Position numbers and translations under genes: made by a program
Shown here: one piece after another, positions 22,701-37,700 of the stretch
Numbering within the stretch: the stretch's first letter is position 1
Layout: each line of letters starts with the position of its first letter
Notes under the pieces: model-generated
Told to the model about the DNA's origin: nothing
The model's database searches: none
What the model saw: only the letters and a program-made list of their open reading frames with translations
Assembly: GCA_000226015.1 (NCBI GenBank)
Contig: JH154641.1
Span: 213,663 to 276,169 of the forward strand
DNA length: 62,507 nt
Reading direction: 5' to 3'
From: Mnemiopsis leidyi
Lineage: Eukaryota > Ctenophora > Tentaculata > Lobata > Bolinopsidae

Positions 22701-25700
22701 TATAATGTGCACTAAATAAGCTTTTTAAACGGCATTTTGTACTTATACTACGTTAATGTCATGGTAGCATGGTCATACCCGGCTGTCACTGCCTGCACTG
22801 AGTATACATTTTGTTTTTCATTTTAAAAACATACCCTCTGCTCCTTTGAGTGGTAGTGCTCTTTAATTGGATTCCGTGACATAAATTTCTGTTATATTTT
22901 CGTCACTCTGACAAATCATTCACATTTTCGTCTCAAATTAGTATTTGTATTTTGTTTAATTTCGTAATTACCCGGAGGAATGTATCGTCATGCCATTCAA
23001 CTCTACAGCAAGATATTCCGTAAGCTATAAGAGTGTCTGCAGCCTGTCCAAAGTTTATCCTAACTTAGAATGAAGACAGAAAGATGGAATGAATATCAAA
23101 TGAAAGCGTTGTATGAGAGCTCTATTTTTACTCGCTCACTTCTTCTATTTTAAATGTCCAATTCAAGTGTAGCAGCGAGGCTTCTTTCTGACGGCTCAAT
23201 TACGGGAGCCAGTAGCCGAAGGATCTCGAGGAGCTTACTCAGCGATTAGATATTAAAAAGAATACTTGACGGACGTTTTGGTGTTTTCCATTTCAACCAC
23301 CATTTTATTTCCGAATTTTTCGTGCCAAGAAGGAGCTATAGCGACCCAACTGTGGAATGGATGAAAAATATTCTCAATTTAACTTTAGAATTGAAATTTT
23401 TTAATTTAAGAATGGTTTATTAGACGTTAGTCAGGGCATATCTCAATGTCTCTTCATAACCTTTTCCTGTCTTCATTTCCTCCAGTGACTCGATTAAAAT
23501 TAATGTTTTATAAAGCTTGATCAATCTAGTCGTGCTGCGTTTCTACTACTTCTACTTTCTAGTATAAGTTACCGCTGATGTGTTAAAGTTGTCCTTATAT
23601 ACTCTTTTTTTAAACAATTCGAATTTGATTTAATTTACCGAACACACAATTTCAAACAGCACAAACACACACAACCAACACACATATCAATTGAAATTAA
23701 ATAATAGGCTAGGGGCTAAATTTGCTATAAATCTTTAGAGATAACCCCAAGAGGAAGGTGTTGTGTTAGTTTAGTAGTTTATAGGAGGTAGAAGGTAGAA
23801 GTAATGTGAACTATAAATTTTGACGGCATATCATCGTTGCCAAAATCAGCGATGATAAAACAGGAGCTAAGTCACCAGAAGCTAACTTGTCATAGTTATT
23901 GTTTAAAGCTTATCGTATTTACTACTTAAACTTATTACTGTATACAATTACACGCTCTGTATCTCCCATCATGTCGGTTAAAGATGTCCATATACTTGTC
24001 TAGCTGGTGCACCGGTTAGGTCTTTGTTCTTCCTCATGGCACTGTTTTACTAGTATATAAGTTTAAGTTTCAAGAAATTCTACATATAATCTTCATTTCA
24101 GTCCCTAAAGACCACAATTTTCGGTATCACCTTATACAATAACATCCAAACACGCTCTCTCTCATCTTACTCTGACGTCCATGAATTAAACACTGCGAGG
24201 ATCGACCAATTCTTGATTGCAAGGCGATATTATGATGCAGCTCAATCTGTAGGTTGGCTCCCATTGGAGCATTAGTAGCTGCAACAGGCGGTAGTTGAAG
24301 TACCGGAGTATTGTATTATCAGGTCCCAGACAGTTCCAATAGCGATGACACTATTATCTTTAGGGGTAGAACCCGTGACGTAGCCTTACAATGACTCTCT
24401 CGCAATCCTACGTCTGGTAGCCGTGGTATAATGACCAACTCCGGGTATAATATGACTAGGACGGCCCAGCCAGCAGCGCACAGAGATTTCTAATCCAGCC
24501 CTTTGGGACACAGCTGCGTTAGCAGGGTACATTATATGTTTTTATTGTTACTGTGAGCTTGTGTAACCATGCACCTTTCTGACGTAGATAATGGCCTTAC
24601 CTTCCCGATGGCATGATGGCATTTTCCTCTTCGCTATATCTGGGTTTATGCCGTTTTTGTTGCTTGAACAGTTTGGAAATCGCAGGTAGTGAGTCATCCT
24701 TCATTCTTAATTACGTACCGATTTCGGGGATATTACCTTTGTGTTTATGTTTCTTTTTGATAGCTTCCTGTAACAAATTTACGGAAAAGCTTAGTTATTT
24801 AGTCTTATTTGATATTTTCAATGTATAAATCATTTGCAGTTGCTATTGGTCTGATTATTCTCCGACTCAATTTCAATTAGTCAATTTGCCAAATATAGCT
24901 TTTAAATCTTTAATTCCATTGATCGTAATTTTGATGAATTACAGCATCACAAAGAATTACAGACCACACTGAAATCACATGTTGGTGCTGTACGATTGAT
25001 TCTCTAGCTCTTATCAAGTTTATTCGTTAGTCCTAATCAAGACACAATCAGCATCTAGCCTAATCGTTCGGTAAAACTTTCATTTTGTGTTCATTTTGCG
25101 TTGTGTTTGTTGCCTTGATAACGATTTGTAACTTTGCTTATTACTATTTTCTGGCGGCATCACTAGTCTTCATTATCAGTTTTCAAGACAAATTGCTCTA
25201 TTAAATATGCGGCCGAAATACGAACTTAAGCCTTGTTAGACTGATGTTGATAATTTCACGAACCAATTCATGGAGGTGCCTCTGACAATGACATTTCTTG
25301 TTTTAAAGCTGTTTATGTGAAGCAAGGTTACTGTTAACTTGGAGACAGCTTACAATTGCAATATTGTTGCTAAACGAAACCACTTATGCTCTTCCTAATT
25401 CTGTTATTGCAATCGATGAGGTATATTGCTTAACGTCTACCTATTAACATGTGGTCATGTGATCAGAAAGTGAGATGACGACAAATGAATCGTGTCACTG
25501 TCACTAGTACTAAGGTAACACAACGTTACAAAGATTTCTGCTTCTTAGATTCAACTTTTAGTGGCGACGGCAACTTTGGATGATAATTTGTCATTCTTCT
25601 TTTTAGAAGGCCAAATCTCTTATTTTTATAGTTAACTTGAAGTTGGATCTATTGAATGAGCAACTCATGTTTTCTGGTCTAGAGTTTTATTGAAATCCGA

Positions 25701-28700
25701 TACATCTTTCCTTATTCGTAAACGTGGAGTTTCAAGCCAACTGTCGATTTAACGACCACTCTTGCTCATTAGTACTTGAGGAAGTTCAGATAATTTTCAG
25801 ATTTCTCACCTGTTGTCTGATCTACCTTTTTCTAGCTCTCAACGACTCACTGTACTTACTAAAAGTAGAAGTAACATTTCTCTGTATAACAATTTGAAAT
25901 TATCAGTCAAATATTTGCTAATTGTTTTAAAAAGGTTTTTTGTGAATTGTCTCGTGATTTACCACTTCCATTCAAAAGGATATCATGTATATATACAAGG
26001 GCGCAATATCTTCTTTGTAATTGGCACCGCATTCATAGTCATCTTCGTCCGTCTGTCTAATCGTTTTCATTACCAGTGTCATTACTACTTCATATCTACG
26101 TTTACCGGTCAAGCGTAGAGCTATCAATTTGTTATCATTATGGACTTGACTTAATTTTTGAAAGTTCGCTTGTCAAGTATTTGACAGCCTATTGTGTTGA
26201 TACTTAATATTTTCTAACTAACTGTAATACTTGCAGTATTTATAGCATCCATATTTCCTAGAATGTATTTATTGCCTGGTGCCTATTGTTGTTTCACGCG
26301 GAGTTTCCTGTTACAAGTCACATCTTTTCTCTCTGAAAATGACACGGTCTCTTATTGTCAACAGCTGTATCAATTCCTGAGGATCTAAGTCGAAATTTAA
26401 TCAATGTTGCATCCGCCGAAGATAACCTGTTTTGAATTTGATTACATGTGCGTCTCCTACATGTCATTCTTATGACTAATTATGAAACAACGAGTTTCTT
26501 AAATTTAGCTTATTTAATTGATCACTAATGTCTTTAGTGTATAACTTCTCATTATATTGATCAATGTAGTCCTTAGCTTAGCGTTGAGGCTGCGCATGGC
26601 ACAAGGTCGGGTCACCCACGATGAAAACTATTGGAAGACGGAGCCGCTCCAGTATTTCCTCTCTCATTTCCGGTACTTGACTGGCACTGATTTGAAGTTT
26701 CTAGAGCTGAAATTGTTTGGTTTGTTTTATTTTGGTTTGTCTTCCCTGACATATACTATTGACGGTAGTCCGTGTGCATTGATTTGAAGCTTTCATGAGG
26801 CTTAAGTTCTTTGGTAAAAGTTTGTTTTTGAGGCTATTTTTCTTCTGTTCAGGCTGTTTGGCTGTTCCAATTTTACAATTTTGAATTCCACGCTGGCGTT
26901 TCGGGATTAAAGCATTAAAATGTATGGCTATGATATTGGTGCTCTCGTTTGTAGAAATTGAGCTGTATTATTGCATATGCCTGGACCATGCCTTCATCCA
27001 TTAAATTGATTTGGTGTGCTTTTCGAAGACAAGCCATTAATTTGATTACAGTGTAGCAAAAGTATAACGATATTAACATAAATGATGATTAACATCAAAG
27101 TTCTTTTCCATTTCTGTAGAAAAATTTCAGAATGAAGCCGGCATTTCTCATAAATCACCTATTATCTTATTATCTAGTTTAATTCACGCTCTCACGCTAA
27201 ATGATCTGTCGCTATCAGTAATGGTAACTATTAATTCACTGAGAAAGCAATCTTTTTTCTTATGCTAAGTAAGTACAATACTTTGGTCACATACTTTTGC
27301 ATACTCGCAGCTTTACATTTTTCGGTTATATCTGTCGCTGAAAAGTTTAAATCAAAATGTAAGTTTTAAAGAAGATGCAAATATGGTTCCCTTGTTCGGC
27401 GCTGTGTTTTTAAGAACTCTTGTCTTTTATCATTAATAGTTTTTATTGATTTTTGTATTCGCTACTCATGTGGTGTTAACCTAATTTTAAGACTATTTGG
27501 CAGTACTAAACTGAGTTGACACGAAAAGTGTACGATCACACCGTTTCTCTACTTCCAGCCAACAATTACTGACCCAACTGCACTGCAGTCAAGTCTGGGC
27601 AGTAAATCCAACGTTTTCCTCATGCCGCTCACCTGCATCACTTACCGATCTACTGTCTATTGGCTGAGCACGTTGTACGCGTGTATGTGGTACCAGGAAG
27701 CGTCATTGCAGCTAACTTCCATAATTTCTGTGTCCAACTCGACCACATGTCGGAATTTCACGTTTCTTTATTCTCATGGGCGGGAACAGTTGTGTTCAGG
27801 TAACCTTCGTGCACCCCAGTTTGAATCCTTCCCAACTTTCATCAATCGCATTAAGTTTGTCAATTATTTGCTAAATTGCTTCAGTTAGGGATGAAACGAT
27901 CTGTACCAAATGTTTCAAAAGTACCCATGCTGTGACCAATTGTTTCATAGCAGCAGTTGTGCTGTTTGTATCCGTAAGTTGCTGGGAGATGAACCGTTTA
28001 TAACCACTATAATACGCCATTTGGTCTATGTATAGTGTGCGATTTCCTTGATATATAGTCATGGGCATGACCGAAAATAGTACCTTGAAATTTACATACG
28101 ATTGTTGTGGTGTTGGCGAGTGACGTGACCTCCTAAATACGGGATGTGGTTTATAACTCTATTGGTGCTTGCTGCCTTTAACACGCATTTCTTGTTGGTT
28201 TTTGTTGGTCTTTATAGGTTTTTTGATTTAACGACCGAAGCAGGCCAATTCTTCATGAACCGGTTTGAATTTCAAGCATTTTAATTTTGAGACATCATGG
28301 TATTGGTGATTATCTTTTGATTAAACCAATTCATTCTAACTCTAAGTGTTGCCCGTATTGATGTGTTTGATAATCTCTAATTTTGCTACTTTTTATGTGT
28401 TTTGATCCTTGCCACAATCTAAAACGGTAAGATTTTGAATGCTCTTTGCAATCTGTGCTGACTTATTGCTCTTGGCTCGTATAATATCATGTCTTTTACA
28501 ATTGAGAAATGATTGTTATATCTTTTCGTTCGGATTTAAGACAATATTACAGTGGTTGATATTGACAGCATCTCATGTTATTCTTTGACACTTGAAAGAA
28601 ATATAGCTCGATATCAAGGTTCAAAGTATCACAATTTGAAAAAATACCCGTGCACAGAATGCTTCAATTATTTAATCGCCTCTAAAGTGAAGTTTAATAA

Positions 28701-31700
28701 CAGAAATTTTACTAATTTACGATATTTCTTTCAGGCATGAGTCGTGTTCAGCTGTGATATGGCAAATGTTTGACGATATATTTGATGCTGTTAAAGGCAA
28801 ACTTGACGAGATATCGAACTCAGTTGATGATCGACTAAAGGAAGCCCGAGAGAACAGATCACGGAGAGACTCCGATCAGAAATCAGGACTGTTTTCCAGC
28901 TTTATCGAGTTAGTTGACGAAGCGAATGACACAATCAGCAAGTTGCTGACAGAGGACAAAGCTACCGGCCCGCTCCAAATTGGGGCTCCTCCTGCTGGGG
29001 CACTCAAACCTCGCAACTCCGCAACCAGAAATTCAACTGGAGCCGGGAGCAGTCGATCAAACCTTGAATCGGATGATGACATGTACGGTTATAATCTTAG
29101 CGATGATGACAGTGAAGATGAGGATGATCGTCTTGGAGAAATGCCAACGATTAAGTCCCATCTACGTGGATCAGGAGACTCAAATGCCAGTAGCGATGAC
29201 AAAAAACTAAATCTCTCAGATCTTGGCGGAGAACCGCTACCTAGATACGGTCTACCCTCTGTCTATCTGAAGCCTAGCGAGGTTTGTCAGCGTCGTAAGA
29301 CGACGACAAGGCGGATTACTGAGGCGGATCTAGATGAGAACTCTCCTCTCTACCGACACAGAGATCAGATTCTCGGCCAGGAAAGCCAGAGAAAACTGTC
29401 GGCATCTTCAGATTCTAAATCCGGCGTAAGTTGGGATGTTTTCTTTGCTCGTGTTTTCGCTACTAGTACTTTAATTCTTCTCTTTAGCTGTCGTTTCAAA
29501 AACACAAACATTCAACTTCATTTCGTCATTTAATGGAATTTCAGAAACATTCGTGCCATCCGAAGAAAAACAGTTTAAACTCAAGAGCACCAGTTGCCAC
29601 AGTACCCGAGGAAACTGTGCTAATTAATAACGGAATTGGAGGCCCTCGAACTAAGTACACCTTAGCTCGTGAGCTCATAAAGTCGCCTCGGCCTCTCCGT
29701 AAAACCTGCAACAATCACAATGTACGAAAAGGTCTTGTGGCATGGTCTCGTTATAGTGTGGATACATCCTTTTTACCAAGAGAACGTTGTGATATGAAGC
29801 AAAGATTAATTCAATTATGACAGTTGATCAGTTTTAAGCATGGGCTTGATATTTGGTTTTGCCGATTAGTTTTAAAATCAATTTTTTATAGTTCATAAAA
29901 GTTCAGACACCATCTAGTCATCTACTGAGTTGCTCACGAATCTGTATAAAAGCTCCTTCTACCTACACCACTTTATCACCTCAGCTTGTACACTCTTCTG
30001 TTTGCTTCTCTTAGCCAGTGTCTTGCATGCCAATATGAGAAAATCTTACAGTTTGTTGAGATCTGGGACTTTCTAGCATGGCTGACATTAAAGTTCGTGA
30101 TAATAATGATCCTCCCAATTTGCAGGACAAAAGCAAGCGTCTGTTTAGATAGGACTATCACTTGTCCACAAATTTATGATATCGGTAAGGGTGAAAATCG
30201 CGCTATCTATCATTTTCAAGCACATTTTTAAGCATTTTAACAAATTTTAACAACATTTAATATCAGTGGCTTTACATCAAAAAATTGCAATGTTAAACCT
30301 TAAACTTCCTATCGTCTCAACTTTCAAACGTTTGAGTCACTCTGTGAAACATAATTTCATCTAGAAGCTTGTAATTTCATCTTGAAGCTTATCGAATTGA
30401 AGCACCACCATCCCACTTTTCCAGAACATAAAAAATTGGACCTATGACTGTACCCCTCTCAGGTGGTGTTGAGATGTTTGTCCCGCTGGATGGCTTGCCT
30501 GGCTGACCGACTAGGGGACTATTGTGATTCAGTGTGCAGATACTACAACAACGAACGCTGGAGAAGGTAGCACAGTTAGATCTTTAGTCCTACACATCGC
30601 ATCAGAGGGTTGGTCCTTGGAGTGAGGAGTCGGGAGTACTCACCGCTAAAACTCGACTTGATTGAATGATTGACCATTGAATTTTGAAATAAACATAATC
30701 AGATACATTCACAGCTTTCTATGAGTCACTTTAATGACATGATAAAAATTTCATCATTTGGTGTGAATGCGGGGAGTCCTGAGTGCTCCGTAGTCCATAG
30801 TCCGTTTAGTAAAGATTCAGTGATCTTGGTTTTTGGGTTCTTTTCTTTTTTTCAATTTTGACAATCTTTAACTACAATTTTTGGAGGTTTGGTCTTGCTT
30901 TTATGTGAAATTAAAGGATCGTTCACGGTCGTTCTATATTGCGAGCGGGTTATCAGGCGACCCAAATTTTTCTTCATCTCCCGCGCATTTGACAAACCCC
31001 ATAGATGCTTTTACTAAATTAATCCTCAGAATTCTCCTATTATTCTTAAGGTTAAAGTCCAAAAATATATCTATAATCAACCGTGTTAACGATTCTTTAG
31101 GAGCATTAGCAATTAGACCCAAACTTGATGTATTTCGAATTTGCATGAAAATGTGTTGCTTGAATGAGATTTTGATAATTTAAGGGACGTTTTTGAAAGG
31201 ATTGTACAGAGAATATTTAGTGACAGTCAAGAACAGCGCTTTCCTCAAAGTCGATGTTTACTTTCTAAGATTTTTCGGATGTGCCATATCCTTCTATCTA
31301 TCTTTTTAAATTATCATAACCAAGATTGAACTAAAATGAATATTTTAAAAATGATTAATTATAGCTTAATTCAGATAGATTAAACATAATTATTTTAAAA
31401 GTTGTTTATTTAATCTTTAAATCACGTGGATTTGCTATAAATTTTGATAGAAATGTCAAACTTATTTAAGGTGTCCGCGTTAATAATGTATTTATCCATT
31501 AGAATCCAGAGAGCGATTGATTAGGGAATGTGACCCCCAGTGTTGCTTCTTCTTGCAAAAGTTTCTATACGAAGGCAAATTTACTACAAAAACTTGGCTC
31601 TCCACAAATAGGCCATTATAAAATCGGTTTCTTACTGATTAAACCTTTCTGATCAATATTATATGAAATTCGATAAATTTCGAGACTGACCAATCGCTCT

Positions 31701-34700
31701 CTTTACTTTTTATCAAATTAGAATTGCTCATTCCTGAATACCTAACGAATTTATTTGAAATCTTATTAATTGTGTCTACATTTTTGATGTTATGAAATTT
31801 TGCCTTAATATCTGCCAGTGAATTTCCAATACTCAATTTGAGAATAACCCAAAATTCTGATTCTTTAGAATAAGAAAAAGATCTAGCACCATATAAATCA
31901 TATCATAAGTTATCATGACTGCTGATTAGTTTGCCCACAACTTGCATCACACACAACTTGCATCAGACACAACTTTGCGACGATTTTTGAATCATTTCAG
32001 CAGCGGAAATAGAGTTCCTTGTCTAGCTTGACATTTATCTTGTTTATATATTGTTTATGGGTGCGGTGTGCCACGAAGACAGAGTCGAGACGAAAACATT
32101 GTGTCCATCAACATTCTGACGATGATTATACATTGTTTCAGGAAACCACTGGCCGTCATTTGACCGTTGTCGGGTGTACAAATTACTTTTCAGAAAATGA
32201 AGAGATATTCAAATTCAAAATTACTGCAATTATTGCAAGGTCAAAACCCGATTTGTACGCGGCAGCCGCGTAAGCCAATCCTGGTACGCATTTGGGTGGT
32301 AATTGTGGCGTGGGTTACCACACGTGACCCGATTCCCAATCATTAAGTAGTGATTATATGCACTCATCATTACTACATGGATTTAAACACGTTCGTCTCC
32401 ACACTTCCTTGTATCGCCCACTTTGTCAGTTACTTACTTTGTGAGTACATTCCGTTATAGCCCGCCCTTTCGGTCTACAATTCGAGGATGGAGGAAAGGG
32501 ACCTGGACCCCAGCAGTGACTCAGACGATTCTTACTCGTCTATGGAACCAGACGATTTGCCTTCTCTCGTTGTTTTGGACAAACCACCGTTTACCGGCAG
32601 GAGTTCTCCAGACCGGAATCAAGAAAGGAGGACTTCTTTCCGGGGAGTTGGATGGTTGGTGGATGTCGCCAGTTCTATAGTTGGTGGCAGCAGTAGTGGA
32701 GAGACAGGGGAATTAGAGAGTAGAACCCGAGCCGAAAGTCACAACAATACCCATTCTCTTACGGTCAGACATGCGGGGAGTGCTGACGATCTTGAAAGTT
32801 CTAGCTCGACCAATTTGCTGGTTTACGAGGAGCAAGATAACGAGTTTCATGATGCTGTCAATGCTCCTGATCAACTGTCTGACAGCGCTGCATCTCACGA
32901 TAGTCAGTATATGTTCGATAATCAGCAGAGCGCGACAGTCGTCAACGCTGAACGAAGAAGCAGCTCTAGTATTGACCCCGAGCACGGTGATCCTGACAAG
33001 TTTGGTTCTAGAAACTCTGTTTTTGCCCCAGAGGTCGAGGAGGAGTCTCCCCGGAAAAGTCATGACAGACGGAAGGTGGAGAAAGCTAAATCTCAGTCTA
33101 CTATTTCTAAAGATAAAATCCGAAGAGAGGGCGAGACTCACCGACACAGCTACAGAAACAAGAGACACGACAGATCAGTAAGGAGATCAGAACATTCTAG
33201 TAAAACACACGACGACACTGAGAAAATCAGAAAGAAAAGCCGTCGACATGATACAGAGAAGAAGTCTAGCTCTAAGGAAACTGACGGAAAATTAAAGAAA
33301 GAAAGAACCAGCTCGACTTCCAAAGATCGTACCACGGTCAATCGAAAGAAGAGGTTGGACTCCGAGAAGACGGTTGAACGGGCAGATAAACCACCCAAAG
33401 AAAACGCATTGAAAAGAGGGCACCATCCATCTGTTCGGCGAGCTGCTGACCGGCCCTCCTCTGCCAACAAGAAACCCATCAAAGACAACACGATGTCCAA
33501 ACACCAGAGACAGTATCTGACTTCGGAAGAACTTGCCTCTCAGTCCTCTGCCAGCTTACTGTCAGTTGTTCAACAGGAGGGTTCTTACGATGCTAAGAAC
33601 ATCTCTATTTCACGTCCATCCTGCGACAGAAAGGCTAAGAAAAAGGCAGCCACTTCCGATCATCCTTACAACAATTATGATTCTGTTTCGGAGAAACATT
33701 TGAGGCGCGAGAAGAAACGTCTCAAATACCCGAAGATTACAAGTTTTGGTGACTTAGCCTTTGGCAGGTCAATAAAGCACCCCAAACACAGATCTGACAA
33801 GTCCAGAACCCTACATCTGACCTCAAATAACGCGCTCGTCCTGAGATCAGAATCAAGGACAGGATCGGCAAGTGTGAGTACCCCTTCCAGTCTCGGAATA
33901 ATCGGTCCTAGTTTGAAACCAAATCATCCTACATAATAGTTATCAGAATGTTTTATTTCTTGCCTTTCCCATCACTTACGACCATGGTAGGAGTTTAAGA
34001 TAGCCGCTAAGACTCGTGCGGCTGAGTCACTGATAAGACAGATGAGCTTGTCTTGACTTTTTAGCTGATTTAGAAAAACCGGTGATAAATTTCATATTGC
34101 TTATTACTCCCAGATAACGGACTTGTCACATGCACAGGCATGATCGCTCTATAATTGTAGCTTGTAATTAGCAACAGTAACTATTAATATGACAATAATA
34201 TGTTGGTTGTGCTTGGCACCCATACCAAACCGTTCTTGATCGCTGGACGACTACTATTTGGCAGTTGACACCGGCTCTCCCAGGTCTCTGACCAGGGCGG
34301 AATAATCTGAAGAAATAAATTTAAAACCTCGCCGTTTTTGGCTACTTGGGAGTGTAATGACATTTGAGAATTTTCTCCAAAATAAAATACTGTACGAAAA
34401 TGGGTCCCTGCACTTACCACTGGAGTCAATCTTAAAAACCCTTTTTGGGTGAGAGAACTTTAATTGTCGCAATTCGGCTGCTCTGAAAGTCATTCCGCTA
34501 GTTTCGGCCCGCTTTTGGCACATTAGTGCACATCGAATTCGCATCGAAACCTGATTTTTTTCCATAGAAAAAGTCCTAAAACTTTAACTTGCACAGACTT
34601 TTCCAATTTGCATCCGCGTTCAATTTGGAAAAGAAATCAAGTAAACCAAGTAACTAATAAGTATTGAATAAAATTAACCCAACAACATTTTGCAGGTTTT

Positions 34701-37700
34701 GGGGATGCTGATGGATTATCTTGATAGTAATATTGCTCTAATCAGCCGAATGCAAGACAAAGGCACCTTGGGCAGGTTTGTTACATCAGCTACTGTATAG
34801 CTTCTTTCTATATAGCTACTTTATAGTTTGTTTATAGCTACTTTATAGCTACTTTATAGCTACTTTATGAATACAAGTACAAATACGAAACTTTTCCCGT
34901 TGCAAAAAACACATATATTACAACATTCATATCTCCTTTCGTAACTGTTTCTATGGCATTTCATAAGTCCTATAATTTGGGACGAGACCTAGTGACACAT
35001 TATCTAAGCTACTGTATTGCTACTTTATTTATAGCTACATTATAGCTACTGTATAGCTACTTTATATATAGCTACTTTATAGCTACTGTATAGCTAGTTT
35101 AAAGCTACTGTATAGCTACTTTATATATAGCTATTTGCTAGCTACTTTCTAGCTACTTTATAGCTACTTTATAGCGAATTTATAGCTACTCTATAGCTAC
35201 TTCATATATAGCTACTTTCTAGCAACTTGCTAGCTACTTTATAGCTACTTTATAGCTAATTTATGGCTACTCCATAGCTACTTCATATATAGCTAATTTA
35301 TAGTTACTTTATATATAGCTACTGTATAGCTACTTAATTAATACTTTAGAACTTTAGTGCTCTGATACAATGGTATGTACTGTAGCGTATAAGCGCGTGT
35401 TTTGCAAAATTAACGAAATTTCTAATCCTTCCAGTATTGTAGTGAGTATCTGGGGGAAGATCTGTACAAAACTGAAGGATGTCGTGGAAACTAAGCCGGA
35501 ACTAGAAGAAGAGCATTACAACAGAGTTGGAGACTCCCTAAAGGTTCGCTTAAAATAAGTAAAAAAGAGAGATAGAGTGCACTATTGTTTTAGTTTTATC
35601 ATCGAACAAGCCTATTTCGATAATACTGCGCCTATACTAAGTACTAACTTTATTCGTGAGAATGATCTCCTTCTTGTAAGTTCCCCACAAATTGATTGTT
35701 CCTATTTTATTGACATTGCCTCTCAGTTTTTAAAGCATCACTTCCAAAACAATCTTGGCGAGAACGGAGTACCGGAGGAACAGTTGATTGCTCAGCCTGC
35801 CTTCACTCAGGTAGTAATGATATAACGCCTGCAATTCTAATCGCGAAATTACTGCCGTCATTCATCTCCGCCGTATTGTGTCGGTTGGTCATTTTATGAG
35901 CGCTGATGAGGTTTGGTTTGCAGCATGGCTCGCTTAACGCTTTCTTTGTTTTTGTACTTTTTTAGCACCACGCCCCTTTTCTTGCATATGCTTTATACTT
36001 TAAGTTCAATCTTCAGTGTAGAAGCTAGTTTCTTGGTCCGCCGATTGAAAGTTTGTTCCAGTATAGTACTAGTAGTACATTATAGTACTAGTACTAGAGT
36101 ACTAGTAGTAGAGTACTAGTAGGCGCTGTAATCGGATCAGGTTCAGTAGACTCTGACTTTCCGGCGGATCCGATTGGATCGACCGACGTTCGCCATGGTG
36201 GACTTTTTGGCGGACGTCTTTGTGGATTCGATTGGATCTACGGCAGACAGGCTTCGCAGTTCATAGCGCGTACTTGTAAGTTAAAGTGGGAAAGTAATAT
36301 ATAGTAAGTTTTCTGTCTTTTCCTCCAGAGGGCACCTAAGTATGAGCTTTGCTTGGAACACTGTTTTTCACATTTTCCTCTATGAACCTTCCCTGTTTTA
36401 TTTTGCCGTTGTTCGATCGTTTGCTTAAAAACTGCGCATGCCAATTTTTTCCATATTTCATTGGCGGAGTTGTTAATTTCACTTTGTGTTCTCAAACTTA
36501 ATAGTTTTGCCACTGAAAAGTCGATCAAATGTAACTTATCATTATTTCAAAGTGAATTTTGCATAATTAAAAACCTTCGTTACTAGTAGTTACGAAGGTT
36601 TTTAGTTAGTACATACTAACCATGCGTATTGTATTGGTTCATTGTCCACAGTTGTTCGTAACAATTTCAGTTTTAAAATCTGAACTGATCGTTGCAGAAG
36701 TAGAGTCATAGATGAAATATTGGAACAATGGAACTTATTTAATTTAATACCCCTCCTCAATCCTCATCAGTAATAATAATCGTCTTTGCACGTGAGCAAT
36801 TAGTTATCAATCGTGCGAAGATTTACAGTATCCCAGAATATATAACAGCTGCAACCTCCCCGGAATTACTAGCCAAGTCATGATCATCCTGCTAATAAAT
36901 CTAAGTACTACATTTAATTCAATAGCTGCCCAATAAGCGAGCCTGGCAATCAGTGTCGGAAGGTTGAAGTATTGTGTATAACAGGGTTGGCAGGTCCAAT
37001 AAGCTCCTCGTTACTTCCTTCGTATACCAATAACAGGGCGATTTGAAGTCTTGTGCTAGCCAGCTAATACTGCAAGACGGTACATCAATACCGTGCCAGA
37101 ACAAAGGTCAGGCACCACGTGACTGGCCGGTTAATTGCCAGCCTGACTGCCCAGCAGCTCACTTCATTTCGGCTCCTCCCGCGCTAGGTTGTTCTTCTTG
37201 TCATCAGAATGCACTGCTACCGACCGAACAATCATCTGGCTAGGAACACGCCCCAGATCAAGGTTTGACATAATGATTAGATAATTAGTCTAATTAAGTT
37301 GTAGCAAGTTTGTTGACTATCGGTGACAGGTTTGGTGGCTTAATTGACCAATATTTTAGCGCCGGTTACACAGTATCAATTCTTCTATTATTGTTCAGTA
37401 AAATAAGATCGATTTGTTCGCCCCTAAAAATGGCATCATTTTTTAAAGACATGTTGAATTTCATTATTTCTTTATTGAGTGCAGCGCTGCATTCTATTTT
37501 TGGCTATTGTTAAGCTGAATGAGATAAAGGATGGAAGGTGAAGCGGATAAGAGTGGGTTGGGAAGTAGGGGCCTCTCTCTGAACGAGCTGGCTGCTGGAG
37601 TGACGGTTCCAACTACACAACCTTCTATCGACCTGGTAAAACTGCCGTAGTGGTTGAAGTTTGGTTGCATAGTGAGATAATGTAGCCACGGGGATTTTGG

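Noticed and set aside
32713..33504. Minus-strand ORFs of 151, 116 and 70 aa
   Set aside because: Antisense shadows of the 482-codon Ser/Arg-rich ORF.
34184..34565. Minus-strand ORFs of 81 and 103 aa
   Set aside because: No splice or promoter support, no recognisable domain; intronic on the other strand.
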